From assembly GCF_001625215.2 (NCBI RefSeq), contig NC_030388.2:24850558-24914557 (forward strand): a DNA stretch of 64,000 bases, written 5' to 3'. The stretch is from Daucus carota subsp. sativus. Taxonomy: Eukaryota; Streptophyta; Magnoliopsida; Apiales; Apiaceae. Positions 34,931 through 47,431 of the stretch are shown here, piece after piece. Below the pieces are notes generated by a model. That model made no database searches. It was given only the letters and a program-made list of their open reading frames with translations, and was not told the DNA's origin. The position numbers and the translations under genes are program-made. Within the stretch, counting starts at the first letter, position 1; each line of letters opens with the position of its first letter.

Positions 34931-36641
34931 ATTTTAAGGCTTTTCTTTGTTACATATGAGGATTTTTAACATCCATTCGCAGCATGAACCAATATAGTGC
35001 AATTGCAATTTATTTATTCAAATTGGATTTAACTGCATATTGTAATTTTGAAATATATTTATGGGATTACTCTCTTTTTAACACCCTTTATATATTTGGT
35101 ATTGCTGTGCCATGGCAACTGAAAGCACCACACAGCCACAGGCATCACGCATGTGAGTCGTGATTATGAAAATCCATTCTAAAAGCCATCAAAGTCTAAT
35201 TCACATTTTTGTTCCCCATAGAATAGTGAAACAAGTCTTTTTCACATTTTAGTTCCCCGTATAAAATGGTGAAAACTTTTTTTTGGAGATAACAAATCGG
35301 TAATAATATCATAACTTAATTATTATAAATACATCACATTTTTACTTTAGACCGTTATATATTATGTATCAATCTACTAAAATGTTAAGCTCGTAAAAAT
35401 GAGATCTTCATGCTTTTATTACTGTTAATTTCTCCAAAATATTGTTGGAAATAGACTTCTCTGTTAACGGTCTTCTGTCCCTTCTACAAAGAGGAAAATA
35501 CAGAGGGATTGTCTACTGAATCACTTGTGAAGTGAGCATGAGTTAATTTGATTATGAGTGAGTAAATACTGAACGCATATGCGCTTGTAAGTAAAATTGT
35601 GTATATAAATAAGATAATTAGATTTTGATCAACTTATATACTCATCCTTTCTCTACTTGTTCGATGAATATTGACTGACTAGGAGTCGTAGACGAAAGTA
35701 GAGTAGGATCAGGGGAGTGACAGTTGGGCTCTAGTTATTTGATCGATTTTTTACTTGGCCAGTATCAAATTATTTTAAATAATGTGCGAAACCCATGACA
35801 CCAGATGCTGCATAGAAATTACAAGTCGCACTTTCTTGTGCATGAGAAGAATAAAACCCAACGAGATTGCATTTTCTTCGTCATTATCTATTAGAAGATG
35901 CTAAAATGTATGTCATGGGACAAGTTACGGGCAAGACATATCAAGTATAGTGAATATTTTTCACTATGCTTAATATGTCTTTGAGGCATGAATTTGAAGT
36001 ATAAACGCATGTGAGAATATACACTTTTTCAAAATATAATTATTTTTACATTTATACATTTCATGATTGTTCCATGATAGATTTCATATTATAATAATGA
36101 CAGACGCGGTTAAGGGAACTCAAGGCGTCTTGAATAATTTTCTCATTATCAAAATTTTCAAAAATTTCTCTCAATATATATACATAACTATACAATCATA
36201 TAAAAAAATATCTCGTAACTTACGTAGTCTAGTCTTCACCAAATTTATAATCGAAAATACTCGTTCCGATGTTGTTGCAACCGGTAATAATATAGCAAAT
36301 TTCACCAAAATATAAACTAGATGATACGCAACATTTTTTCTTATTTCAATTGTTTGTTTGTATCTCTCTCAACTTTATATCATATCTCTAGAGGCATAGG
36401 CATTAGTATTACATGATCATATATAGTCAACTTCAAGTATGGATTAATTTCATGAGTCTGCATATATGATTGATGCGTATAAGTTTTATTATTTACACAT
36501 ATAATAAACCTGGTTTTGGTTAAATATTTTCTAGACTGATTAATAGAGTATAAATCTTTCATATTCGAATTAGATTATTGGGATGTATGTTTGCCACATA
36601 AAAGCTCGGCTTCTGAGTTTATAAATTAGAGGAACTTATTT
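34931..36641. other. Intergenic sequence
   Basis: AT-rich DNA with only short open frames and no recognisable product. Nothing else seen. Confidence 0.4.
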
Positions 36642-36826
36642 GTGACGTTTGTTTAAAAAGTCAAGAAACACTTATAAAAAAGTTAGGAATACTAACTTTT
36701 GTTTCGGAATTCCTACTTCTTTTCTAAACATTTTAATTACTTATAAGTCTTAACTTACTTAACTTCTATTCTATTTTTTTATTTTAAGCAAGAAGCATTT
36801 GTTTTAAGCTCACCGAAACGGTCCCA
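36642..36826. mobile_element. Short MITE-like element, copy 2 of the three-member family
   Basis: The left end is TGACGTTTGTTTAA. The right end CACCGAAACGGTCCCA reads TGGGACCGTTTCGGTG on the other strand. The inside matches the element at 44951-45136 closely (agaaacacttataaaaaagttaggaatacta...taagcaagaagcatttgttttaag). Confidence 0.7.
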
Positions 36827-39800
36827 TAATATCATTCTGATTTGAATAGAAGTCTATCTATATGTTAGCACGATAATAGATAAAAAAAATTCCCGTTTAA
36901 GATAGGGTTGGCGATGAATATTGAATTCGGGAATGGGGTCGGAAACAACGCTCCCCAATCCCGAAGTACCCCATCCCTGATGGGACATGGACGGTTTTTA
37001 TAAAAACAAATTGAAAAAAAGTTCTGATAGTTTGAAGAAAATGCCAAAAGCACTGCATGTGCATCTTCCTTGAAAATAAAATTTCCCAATACTCACTCCT
37101 AGTAGGAGTGATTTGATATTATTGTCAAAACCGCAAATTAACAAAGGACAAATGCACTGAAAAGCCCTCTTCAATTTGTACACAGGAGGCAATTCGCACT
37201 TTTTCTTTCAAAATAACAATTTTTCTTAAAAATGAAATTTGCAACCTTTTACTTTGTATAAATTATAATATCTCGTATGGACAAGTTGTTGAGGCGGTGA
37301 TGGTGACCTAGCACATGCATAAAATTACGATTTCTTTGGTACAGTAATGAATAAATATAAATTGAAGTGACATAAATATGGTTGGGGGATTAATATATTG
37401 ACTGTAATGCTTTGTCCAATTAAATTGCCGACTAAACCGAGAATCCCGGCCATTAATTTCGCTAATTAAACCAAGAATCAACATAAGCAGATTTTCTCAT
37501 CACTAAAACACAAAAAAGTGTCATTATAATATTCTACACCACAGTAATACCAGTAATCAACGACTACTAAACGACGAAGATGGAGTGACACACCAAATAC
37601 ATGCATGTAATATGGTTGTCAAAAATCAAAATGATACAGCCGTAATTCACTTTTACAGTGTCGTAAGGATTAATCAAAAACTAATTAAATTTAAATGAAA
37701 TTAGTTGATTAATTACTTGAATAATCAAAGATTTATCAGTACTTCAACTACAAAATATAGATTAATTATTAATCAATCAATCATGATTATTACCGATTTC
37801 GAGAACAATGCTAACACCTGATATATGTAGCTATTATTAAACGAATTATTTGTTTATTTATTTTTTATGTGTTCCGGTGCACGTGTGACTTTTGACAATA
37901 TAATTTTAAGAAATAGAAGAATTTATTAATTTGTGGTAGAAAATGCTGGGTAATTGCCGGAGGGTACATACATGCCGAATAATATAGCAATTCATTACGG
38001 CTTTGTCTTCTCTTTTATTTTATACGAAGACAGTCTGTGGCAATTTTTTTATTTTTTTAAGTGAGTTTTTTTTTTGGTGGGCGGTGTTTTTTTCTCATTT
38101 ATTATTCGTGTTGTACTTGGCGACTTGGCGTGGGGTGGTAATGTCAAATTATTCTACTCAGTACTCACAGAAGACTTGCATGAAAAATCTTTAGATCGTA
38201 GATAAAACGTGCGCTGAATATATAAAGGCAAGCAGATACGATCATACGATTGTTTAAATTACCACGGTTTTTCTTTCTAAATATGAAAATATATCTCAAT
38301 TATAGATCGCCAATAGACTTTGTCCTATACAAAGTTTGAATTTCCGGCATTTATTTTAAGTTTTTTGTTTCTCGTTAAATCTTTATATTGCAAGAAACAC
38401 TATTTCCTATTATAAACAAGTTTAAAATGAATTGAAATTTGGACTCTAAAATTTTATTCACAGAATACGAAATTAAACAAACAAAATATCTTAAACATAT
38501 ATGGTGAACAAAATCGGATATTCGATCTGACTATTAATGAAAATCAATCATCTTCTTATTTACATGATTATCTAGTTACCTTTATTTATTTAAAATTATT
38601 AAATTCTCTTCTATTCACCTCAATATCATAAATTATGATATTTGAAACTGACATATCAGACTCGCAAGGTATGTATCCTCTTGGTCGCAAGTTCAAGTAG
38701 ATGTCCTGAAAAAAAAAAAAACTGATATATCAGATGCGATTTATATATAATTTTGATGTCCAACTCGGTGTCTCCATTATTGTTTTCATATCAATTAACT
38801 TTGTTTGAGAAAATTCAACATATTAACATGCAAATATATATAATAAAAAGAACTAAAACAAAACCAATCTTTCACACATTTTATTTCGCATAATCCTTGT
38901 ATAACTCACTTCTTAAAATAAAATAATTAATCAAGAAAATTATATAATATATTATTTAATAGGCTATCTATTACATTATTTATCTTTAATAAATATATTA
39001 ATTATTATAAATTAAAATCAAACTTTTAATTGAAATAAAAAAACCGGATCGGATTGATTTAGATATCCAGTATTAATGAGCGAATCCAAATTAATAAAAA
39101 GTACTATAATTTATAACCGCCCAAATTCAACCAGCTGATGTCCAACATCAGTCATATACTAAATTAAAACCCTGGATATGTCACACGGATGATTATAATA
39201 CATGCTCGTAGCGGTGGTTAACAAGTCGAATCGTTAGAACAAAGTAGTGGACTACGCCCATGAAATACAATCATCACCCATGTGCAGGTACTACTCTGTT
39301 TTTGTTTTCTACACTATGCTCCATTTATTAAATGAACGAGAGTCGTCTATTTTGAACGCACCAAAAATGTTTATTTGTTTGAATTAATTGTGCAAGGCCA
39401 CTAACACGTCTCTTGCCGTTGTGTTATGCGAATTAAATACAACAACTTTTACCAAATCATAATTAATGCTTTAGAGAAAGCATGCAAGGGCCATTCGAAT
39501 ATACAGTATGTCGTGGTGACCTGCTTGTTGCGACTAAGGGACAGTGCAATGCATCTTGTTATTTGGGTTTTCTTATGTCCTGAATTAGAATTTTTTAAGA
39601 AGTTATATATAATATTTTAATTTTAATAATAGTTCTAAATTTATTTTATAAATAATTTTCTCATCTAATTTTTTAAAAATAATATAGTATACTTAAACTT
39701 TAAATAAAAGTAAAAATATAATCATGATACATACATAATATTTAAAATTTGTACTTAAATTTAACTTCATAAAAATTACAAATAAAAGGAAATAAAAATA

Positions 39801-41468
39801 AGAAGCAGAGTTAAAATCCAGTCAGCCCACATTTTATATTTACATGTAACAAAATGAAAAATCCAATAATACAGTAATGTTACACATGTTTGAAGAACGC
39901 AGTTGGAGAGAGAGAAATGATTGTCTAAACAATTTTATATCAAATTATCTACAAAATTCAGCAAAATATATAAGTTGCTACCGATATTCGCAGCGACTCA
40001 TTTAAATCATTAAAATATTATTACATCATTTCTTTAACTCGGTTTCCCAAACTCAAGGATTAGTTGTTGTTAATTTATACGATGTATCATATCCCACACT
40101 TTCAAAATATAATACATAAACCGACTCGTTTCACTTGAGCAAATAATGAGCAAATAACTTTATCTTTTTATTTTTTCTATCCCAGTTGAAGTTACATTTG
40201 AGATAGTACGAAAAGTTTGAGTTGAAATATCAGTGTCTTCTTTAATTTCATTCGAGTTAGCGGAATTTTGTTACCACATTAACAATTTCGTCACCACATT
40301 AGCATTGCGGTCAAATTTTATTGAAAATCTTAACAGAATGATGTATAATACTGTAATATTTAGTGACTTAAATGAGTCATCGTGTAAATCGGGTAGTTAT
40401 ATGATATATTTTATCGAGTTCGGTGATAAACATGATATAAAACTCTTGGCAAAATATTACAATGTAAATTTTCTTGGCGAGTGATGTTTACTGAAACAGT
40501 GATATGTGTAATTATTATAAAATTAAATTATACTTAGAATAAATTTTCTGTTTCGGTAATGCAGCTGGCCAACGTAATTGTCCTAAGAATTTTTTTTGTC
40601 TTTTTTACGTATTTTACTGGCAATTCATATTGTAATCCGATACATATTTGATCCGTAAAATAAATATTTATATTAATTTTTTGAGGCTGAGGTTGATTTT
40701 TGGGTTGAACCAAAATCAATTTGCGAAAGGATTGTAGTGCAAAATGTACTTCTATGTAATTGCGCGTCATAAATCCTATATCATCTGTATTAAGAAGAAA
40801 TCATTTAGCGAAAGAGAATCTTTGTGTACAAACGGTACTTCAAACTTGAACTAACATGAAGAAATTAATGAAACTTTTTTATCTTTTGAGTTGTTCTGCC
40901 GATCAGTCGTTCAAGATTTTTGGTCTCTACTTGGGATTTTTGATGTATACAAAGAAGATAATGAAGTAAAAGTAGTGCGAAAAGTGAAAAAGTGACGAGA
41001 TTTATTGATTATATTGAGTAAATTTTTAAATGTAAAAAATTGGATAAGACAACTCAAAAAGAAGAAAAAGGTAAAAAAATAACGGGAAAAGATCAGTGTT
41101 AGTAAGCAATTAGGCCAAGCAAGGGATGATTTTTTTCTGTGACATCTAAGAAACGGAAGAGTTGGAAGCAAAGAATTAAAACACAAAGAAAAAAGCGAGA
41201 GTTGCAGCAAATGGTCGTTGCTTGCATGTGCGCCTCGATATGTTTCTAACCATCACCCAGATATCACATGCCCCACTCCTAGATTTACTACCCACACTTT
41301 TCATTTCACACTCCATACTCCTCTACCTCCAATAATTTCACATTCCATCTTTACCCTCACATTGTTGCCTCCCTCACTTACATTCCCAAGGGCAATTTGG
41401 TCCAAATATTCTTCAACATCCCAAAGAGAGTATTTTGTTATTTACATTTTCTCCCTCCAATTTCTCCT
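36827..41468. other. Gene-poor spacer upstream of the expansin gene
   Basis: Very AT-rich. About 36900-36990 contains a fragment with the words gaatggggt and cccatccctgatggg that looks like transposon remnant. About 37640-37790 contains attaatcaat-rich degenerate sequence like that near 3780-3935. The last few hundred bases are presumably the expansin promoter. No gene recognised. Confidence 0.4.
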
Positions 41469-41476
41469 ATAAATAA
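41469..41476 (+). promoter_or_regulatory. TATA box of the expansin gene
   Basis: TATAAATA lies in a pyrimidine-rich promoter region. Transcription would start near 41500. A leader intron probably follows, with a donor near 41588 (AAAAT|GTAATC) and an acceptor at TGTGCAG, 41687. Confidence 0.6.
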
Positions 41477-41690
41477 ACCTTAGCATTTGCAATTTCTAAG
41501 CATCTTCCTACACTCTCCACACTCACATTACTCATTCTCCTTTAAGCCACTTATCTCCTCTCCTTTCCTCAGCTTCTAATCAAAATGTAATCATCTTGTC
41601 TCCTAATATATTCTTACATGCTACATTTGTGTACTTGTTTATATTTTTTTATGCCATGCTGAATGTGTCTTGACATTTATGTGCAGGAAA

Positions 41691-42765
41691 ATGGTTAATC
41701 TTGGAATGTTCTTGGTGGGCTTTGTTGCATTAATGGCCTCCTCTGTTCAAGGATATGGAGGTTGGTCTGGTGCTCATGCCACCTTCTATGGTGGGGGTGA
41801 TGCCTCAGGCACAATGGGTATGTCAAAAATTAGATAAAAACTAAAAATAATTTTTAACTTTTTTTTTTTGGCCTTTCTCTAATGATTTGGTGTTGGGGAC
41901 TATTATAGGTGGGGCTTGTGGATATGGGAATCTGTACAGCCAAGGTTATGGAACAAACACTGCAGCTTTGAGTACTGCTCTGTTCAACAATGGGTTAAGC
42001 TGTGGGTCTTGCTATGAGATTAAGTGTGTTAATGACAATCAATGGTGTCTGCCTGGCTCCATCATGGTCACTGCAACTAACTTCTGTCCACCCAACAGTG
42101 ATGGAGGCTGGTGTAATCCTCCCAACCAGCACTTTGACCTCTCCCAGCCTATTTTCCAACACATTGCTCAATACAAAGCTGGCATAGTCCCTGTTTCCTA
42201 CAGGAGGTGAACCCTCTAATCCTTGCTACAGGCTCGGTCGAAATAAGTCACTTATTTCCAGAAAAAAATATATGAATATTTATTTTTTATGGAAATAAGT
42301 GACTTATTTATGCAAATAAGACATATAAAATATTTATTAAAAAATTTGACACTAACAAATATTTTGTAAATGCGAAACCCAAAATAAGTATCTTTTTTAT
42401 AAAATAAGGTCAGTCAAACAAGCTGATACTAATGAAATCTTGGTTTTGGTTTGAACAGGGTACCATGCCAGAGGAGGGGAGGCATAAGGTTTCAAATAAA
42501 TGGTCATTCTTACTTCAACTTGGTTTTAGTCACAAATGTTGGTGGTGCTGGAGATGTTCATGCTGTTTCAATCAAAGGATCAAGGACTGGTTGGCAACCA
42601 ATGTCAAGAAACTGGGGACAGAACTGGCAGAGCAACAACTATCTCAATGGTCAATCTCTGTCTTTCAAGGTCACCACAAGTGATGGAAGAACTGTTATTT
42701 CTAACAATGTTGCTCCAGCTAGCTGGTCCTTTGGCCAGACATTCAGTGGAGCTCAATTCCACTAG
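41691..42765 (+). CDS. Alpha-expansin (EXPA family)
   Basis: Expansins are secreted proteins that loosen cellulose-hemicellulose contacts and allow cell-wall extension without hydrolysis. Exons 41691-41817, 41909-42206 and 42459-42765 join to 243 residues, typical for alpha-expansins. Residues 1-22 form a signal peptide ([21 protein letters not shown]). Mature [29 protein letters not shown] is the start of the barrel domain. The HFD motif ([11 protein letters not shown]) and the cysteine series ([24 protein letters not shown]) are intact. [20 protein letters not shown] leads into the C-terminal cellulose-binding-type domain with [13 protein letters not shown] and the usual end [11 protein letters not shown]. 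Intron 2 holds a palindromic element. The intron positions are those common in this family. Confidence 0.95.
42232..42420. repeat. Palindromic MITE-like sequence in expansin intron 2
   Basis: A perfect 19-bp inverted repeat (aaataagtcacttatttcc at 42241-42259; ggaaataagtgacttattt at 42291-42309) encloses an AT loop. Further out, ggtcgaaataag on the left and cttattttataaaa-like sequence on the right suggest the edges of a longer element. No target duplication was identified, so the ends are approximate. Confidence 0.5.
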
Positions 42766-44950
42766 CAACCATCTATTACTCGGTTCAATGCAGGCTGCAA
42801 CTTGGAAAAATCCTATGTTTTTTTACTTATATTGTCACTAGTATTAGTATTGTGACTATATATTGTATTAGTTTTAGGCATTATAGCTCATGGGGAGGGC
42901 TTTTGGGTCCTTTAATATTTTATTAGGTTGGTTTTTAGGGTGCCCTGTAATATGAGAAACAGGGTAGGCCTTGACATTTGTGTCATGTTTTCCAATTTGC
43001 CCCTTCTGTCTAAAGGCAGAAAGTTGGCAGTGGTGGACTTTTACCACCCGCCTGCAGTAAGTTTTATTTTTACTACCCTTTGCTTCTTTGTATTGTATTA
43101 CATTTTGGCTTGTAAGTTGATTAATCATCTGATGGTTGGGTGAGGTTTGAAATGTAAATCTCATCTGTTGGTTATGTAAAGAAAGTTATTATGATTCTCT
43201 ATGATAAAGACTGTTCCTTAGCTTGTTTTGTTTCCCTTTCGCATTTGTAAATGAAATTGAACTCCCAATTTGACTTGTGAACCAAAATGCTATTCAATGT
43301 AAAATGTAGACCATTTGATGAAGAGCCCGTGAACTCAACTTGTATCTTTGCTCACACAACATCTTACATACAGATAACCAGACAAGTCGATAGATAAAAT
43401 TTCTAAGGTCATACTACTTTTCCATTTGTAATTTTAACTTTCACAAATTTCTGATTTTTTTCAAAGTTAAGAGTTGTAACCGGAAACGTTTTCTCAATTA
43501 TTGTAAAAATAAAGTGTTAATAAACTTGATTACTATGGTAAGAGGTTGTTCTGAGAGATGTTTATGAACATAATTCTCACGGACTTGTCCCATACATGAG
43601 AATATTACATACTTACATTAGAGTGGGAGTTTAAGATGCGGTTGCCAGTTCCAGCAATCCCACTATGCAAATCATTTGAATTTATAAATACACTATATTT
43701 GTCATTAATATTCTTATAATATGCCACATATAATTATCTAACATGTTCACAATAACATCTTTTTAGCATATATTAAATATTTGCAATTAAAATAAGTGAT
43801 AAATTTTTATTAAAATATTATAAAGTACAAGTGATTTAATTTGAATTAATATTTATCAATTTCTAAATAATTTATATTTTATATGGATAACAAAATTCTA
43901 TTAAGACACATTCTTGAACGGAGTTGGTAACTACAGTTGGTCTTGATATCTTCTTAAGTAGTTGGAAGCTTGAACTAAAGTAAGACAATCTAGGAGTAGT
44001 TAAACTATAAACAAGATGAGGCAGTAACAATTATGATATCTGAACACAAAAACAGACACCATTATGATACATAGGACTAATTAGCAAGTTTAAATATAAA
44101 AGCAAGAAGCCAGTTCAAGGCAGTCAAGCTGAACAACATTAACTGCTTAAGAAAAAGGAAGTGTACGGGGAAGAGCAAATGTCTGCTTTAGGGCATGGCT
44201 CTGACAAAAATTAAAATAAAAAACGAGTCAAACACTCGGGAATCTCAGCCTGGTGAGTTAGTCAGGCGCTGGTGATACCCATTGAGCCCCGTGACTGTCT
44301 AACAACGACTTGCTCGATTCTACCAAAAACCAGTCTCACAAAACATTGCAGATGCAACAACACAACTCATTTCAAACGTTACGTTACCTACTTGCTTCAC
44401 TCTTCTCAAAATATTGGCAATGTTTGTTGAATCTTAAAATAATTATTCTTTTTAGCTTATCATAAAACTTTTGTTTTCTTTCTCTATTTTATAACCAATT
44501 TTAATGGACTCTGTGTTGCCATACTCAAAATTTTCAATTAAAGAATACTCCCTTAAAATTTTACAACTTATATTATAGTTAGTCGGCGTTTGAGCTTACA
44601 AGTTTTTTTCTCTTAAAATTAAAATCTTAACTTTTTTTTATTTTAATAATTAAACACACCCATCCAACTGCCCTGCTTCTATGTTCGAAACTTTATCGAT
44701 TGAATATATATTAATCTGAATATATATTCAGTGTTTCTGGTGCGAACCTCTCAAGCGGAAACTGGAGTAGTATTTTAAGTGTTTTTTTTTTTGTTCTTGA
44801 AACTTGAGTGAATTTCTCAGCTTTGAAGTTCAAAGGCCTTTTCTGTTGGGCTCCGTCCTGTACTGGGCAGCGGGCTCTATTTTGTAAGTAAAAGGATCAC
44901 AACTCACAAGAGTACCTGGTTTGAAACTCACATTCGCGAAAACAGATCAT
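42766..44950. other. Spacer downstream of the expansin gene
   Basis: About 42766-43250 is probably the expansin 3'-UTR and flank. The rest is AT-rich sequence without recognised genes or elements. Confidence 0.4.
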
Positions 44951-45136
44951 GGTACCGTTTGTGTAATAAGTCAAGAAGTACTTATAAAAAGCTAGGAATG
45001 CTAGCTTTTTTTCAGGGCTTCTACTTATTTCCCAAACACTTTAATCACTTATAAGTCTTATCTTGCTTTTAACTTCTACTCCACTTATTTATTTTAAGCA
45101 AGAAGCACTTATTTTAAGTTCACCCAAACGACTCCC
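44951..45136. mobile_element. Short MITE-like element, copy 3 of the three-member family
   Basis: The left end is GGTACCGTTTGTGTAA. The right end CACCCAAACGACTCCC reads GGGAGTCGTTTGGGTG on the other strand. The interior is colinear with 36642-36826 (agaagtacttataaaaagctaggaatgctag ... taagcaagaagcacttattttaag). Confidence 0.7.
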
Positions 45137-45865
45137 ATATTGTCAATATTTTTAGAAATTCTGTCCGCGCCGGCAACCTCCAAATTACATCCGCACCTAC
45201 CGACACAGAAAACAAATCGAGTTAACGATTGCCAACACATGAATATTATGTTAAGACAATATGTGCAAACAACTACCATCGTGTCCGTGTGTAACTTATA
45301 AAAAATCGAAGAACCATGGCAATGATGAAGGATAGGTAAAATTTGAGTCCACTGCGAAACTCTCCTCAAAGCGTATTCGTGTATCATATATGTAAAACGG
45401 CGGCGGTTGAAAAATGCTCGACATCTATATGATAATAATGGCTTTTCGACACTTCTTAAATGTCGAATATTTCTTCAAAAAGCGTATAGGATTTTCTTAG
45501 AATCTGCCGACTAGCTCCATACGCAACACAGGTAGGTAAATCGGACTAACCGAGCGATAAGACTCGGTGGATGGAAACTTCCCCGTGATACGCACGGATA
45601 GAAATCCGATCTACTTTCTTCAAATGATCTCAATGTCTCTTTAACTCGGGTGAACGCCCGGGAGGTGGTGAGGTTCGAACTCGTGACTCTTTGGATCAAC
45701 GCAAGGTCCCGTTTTCACTGGGATAGATCTCTCACTCAACGTCGAATATTTACATCTGCCCAACGAAAATAACAGATTGACACTAGACAGTCACTCAAAA
45801 AACAAAAAAAATCGCTCGACATAGATAGAAAATATTATAATCCAGAATTTCTCGAAACCGAGAAA
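45137..45865. other. Spacer with a tRNA-promoter-like word
   Basis: About 45590-45720 includes, on the minus strand, GAGTTCGAACCTC, which resembles an RNA polymerase III box B. No cloverleaf, poly(A) tail or target duplication could be drawn, so it is not called a tRNA or SINE. Confidence 0.35.
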
Positions 45866-46397
45866 TACTCCCTCCATCCCAAATTAGACGAGCCTTTTGC
45901 TCATTTCACACATGTTAAGAAGTATTAAAAGATTGTTCATTTTTCCATCTCTACCCATATTAATTGTGTTGACTTTTTATAGTACTCCCTCTATCCCAAA
46001 TTAGATGACCCTTTTGAGAAAAAAGTCTATCCCAAAATAGTTGAGCCTCTCCCTTTTCAATGCATTTTTACCAATAATTTTCCATTTTTGTCCTCTCTTA
46101 TTTATCATTTCCAATGCACCATCTAACTAATACTATAGAAAGTCAACACAATTAATATGGGTAGAGATGGAAAAATGAACAATCTTTTAATACTTTTTAA
46201 TATGTGTGAAATGAGCAAAAGACTCATCTAATTTGGGATGGAGGGAGTATTAGTTAGATGGTGCATTGGAAATGATAAATAAGAGAGGACAAAAATGGAA
46301 AATTGTTGGTAAAAGTGCATTGAAAAGGGGGAGGTTCAACTATTTTGGGATAGACTTTTTTCTTAAAACGATCATCTAATTTGAGATGGAGAGAGTA
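45866..46397. mobile_element. Two Stowaway-like MITE hairpins with interleaved arms
   Basis: Four arms follow one another. A (45866-45982) starts TACTCCCTCCATCCC. B (45983-46132) starts TACTCCCTCTATCCC. A' (46133-46249) is the inverted complement of A and ends GGGATGGAGGGAGTA. B' (46248-46397) is the inverted complement of B and ends GAGATGGAGAGAGTA. TA dinucleotides lie at the joints. The order A-B-A'-B' cannot come from simple nesting of one hairpin in another, which gives A-B-B'-A'. The array ends about 146 bases before the mTERF start codon. Confidence 0.8.
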
Positions 46398-46543
46398 ATA
46401 TGTATGCAAAAGACCCGTGTGCCGGGAACAAGACACTTGCTGTAAAATTTTGAGACAGAAGCGGTTATTTTGCGCCAATCCGAGGGGAAGTGAGCTTGAA
46501 CCCAGCATAGTCATCACTTATCCTCAAGAAGATTGCATGTGAG

Positions 46544-47431
46544 ATGATTTTACACCTCCCCCAAACCTTAATATTTTGCCCAAAATTATCCTTAAACCCT
46601 AAACCCAGTCCCCAATTCCTCAATTGCTCTTCACCCCTTGAAAACCCAACCTCCGATTCGGGTCTCCGATTCCGCTCCAAGCTTCTCTATCTCCAATCCC
46701 TAAATGTCAATCCCACTAAAGCCCTTCAATTAAACCCTAATTTACGATCAACCCCAATTAAGTCATTCAAATTCATTGAGAGTTGTTTATATTCATTCGG
46801 TTTAGAACGCTCCGAATTGGGTCGGATTCTTGATATGTATCCACAGCTTCTTACATGTGAACCTTACACTGACCTCTACCCTGTTCTTGACTTTTTGTTG
46901 AATGATGTTAAAATCCCGTTTCCCGCTGTTCGAAAAGCGGTGATTAGGTGTCCTAGACTGCTTATTTGTGATGTGGGAATGCAGTTGAGACCTACATTGT
47001 GGTTTTTGAGGAAGATTGGGTTTGTGGGGTCTAATTCGATTACGTGGCAAACTACATTGTTGTTGGTTTCGAATGTGGAAGGGACTTTGATGCCCAAATT
47101 GGATTATTTGATGAGTTTGGGGCTTAAGTATGAGGAAGTGGTGAATATGGTGTTGAGGTCTCCCGCGTTGTTGACTTATAGTGTAGAGAATAATTTGAAA
47201 CCGAAAGTTGAGTACTTTTTGGATGAAATGAATGGGGATTTGGCGGATTTGAAGAGGTTTCCTCAGTATTTTTCGTTTAGTTTGGAGCGAAAGATAAAAA
47301 GGCGGCATCAGCTTTTGTGCGAGCATTGTCTTTCATTGCCTTTGTCGGACATGTTGAAGCCAAGTGATGGGGAGTTTAGTGCACATTTGGTTGAAAGGAG
47401 ACTTCGGTTGTTTGTTGGGAGAATATTGTAG
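46544..47431 (+). CDS. mTERF-family protein, organelle-targeted
   Basis: An intronless frame of 295 residues. mTERF proteins are helical-repeat nucleic-acid-binding proteins that act in chloroplasts or mitochondria on transcription, RNA splicing or translation. Residues 1-70 are rich in Ser, Pro, Asn and Lys with few acidic residues, fitting a transit peptide. From about residue 85 the roughly 35-residue mTERF motifs follow, each with the conserved proline: MYPQLLTC (P100), RCPRLLIC (P137), RSPALLTY (P207) and [18 protein letters not shown] (P240). The last motif is the hallmark end of plant mTERFs. The C-terminal [18 protein letters not shown] resembles the group of At2g34620 and At2g03050, recalled without a search. 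Its length is at the short end for plant mTERFs. The promoter is very close to the MITE pair. Confidence 0.9.
   Translation: MILHLPQTLIFCPKLSLNPKPSPQFLNCSSPLENPTSDSGLRFRSKLLYLQSLNVNPTKALQLNPNLRSTPIKSFKFIESCLYSFGLERSELGRILDMYPQLLTCEPYTDLYPVLDFLLNDVKIPFPAVRKAVIRCPRLLICDVGMQLRPTLWFLRKIGFVGSNSITWQTTLLLVSNVEGTLMPKLDYLMSLGLKYEEVVNMVLRSPALLTYSVENNLKPKVEYFLDEMNGDLADLKRFPQYFSFSLERKIKRRHQLLCEHCLSLPLSDMLKPSDGEFSAHLVERRLRLFVGRIL

Noticed and set aside
46802..47326. 174-codon open frame on the minus strand
   Set aside because: It is antisense to the mTERF coding sequence and low in complexity (repeated His, Pro and Gln). It reflects codon bias of the real gene on the plus strand.
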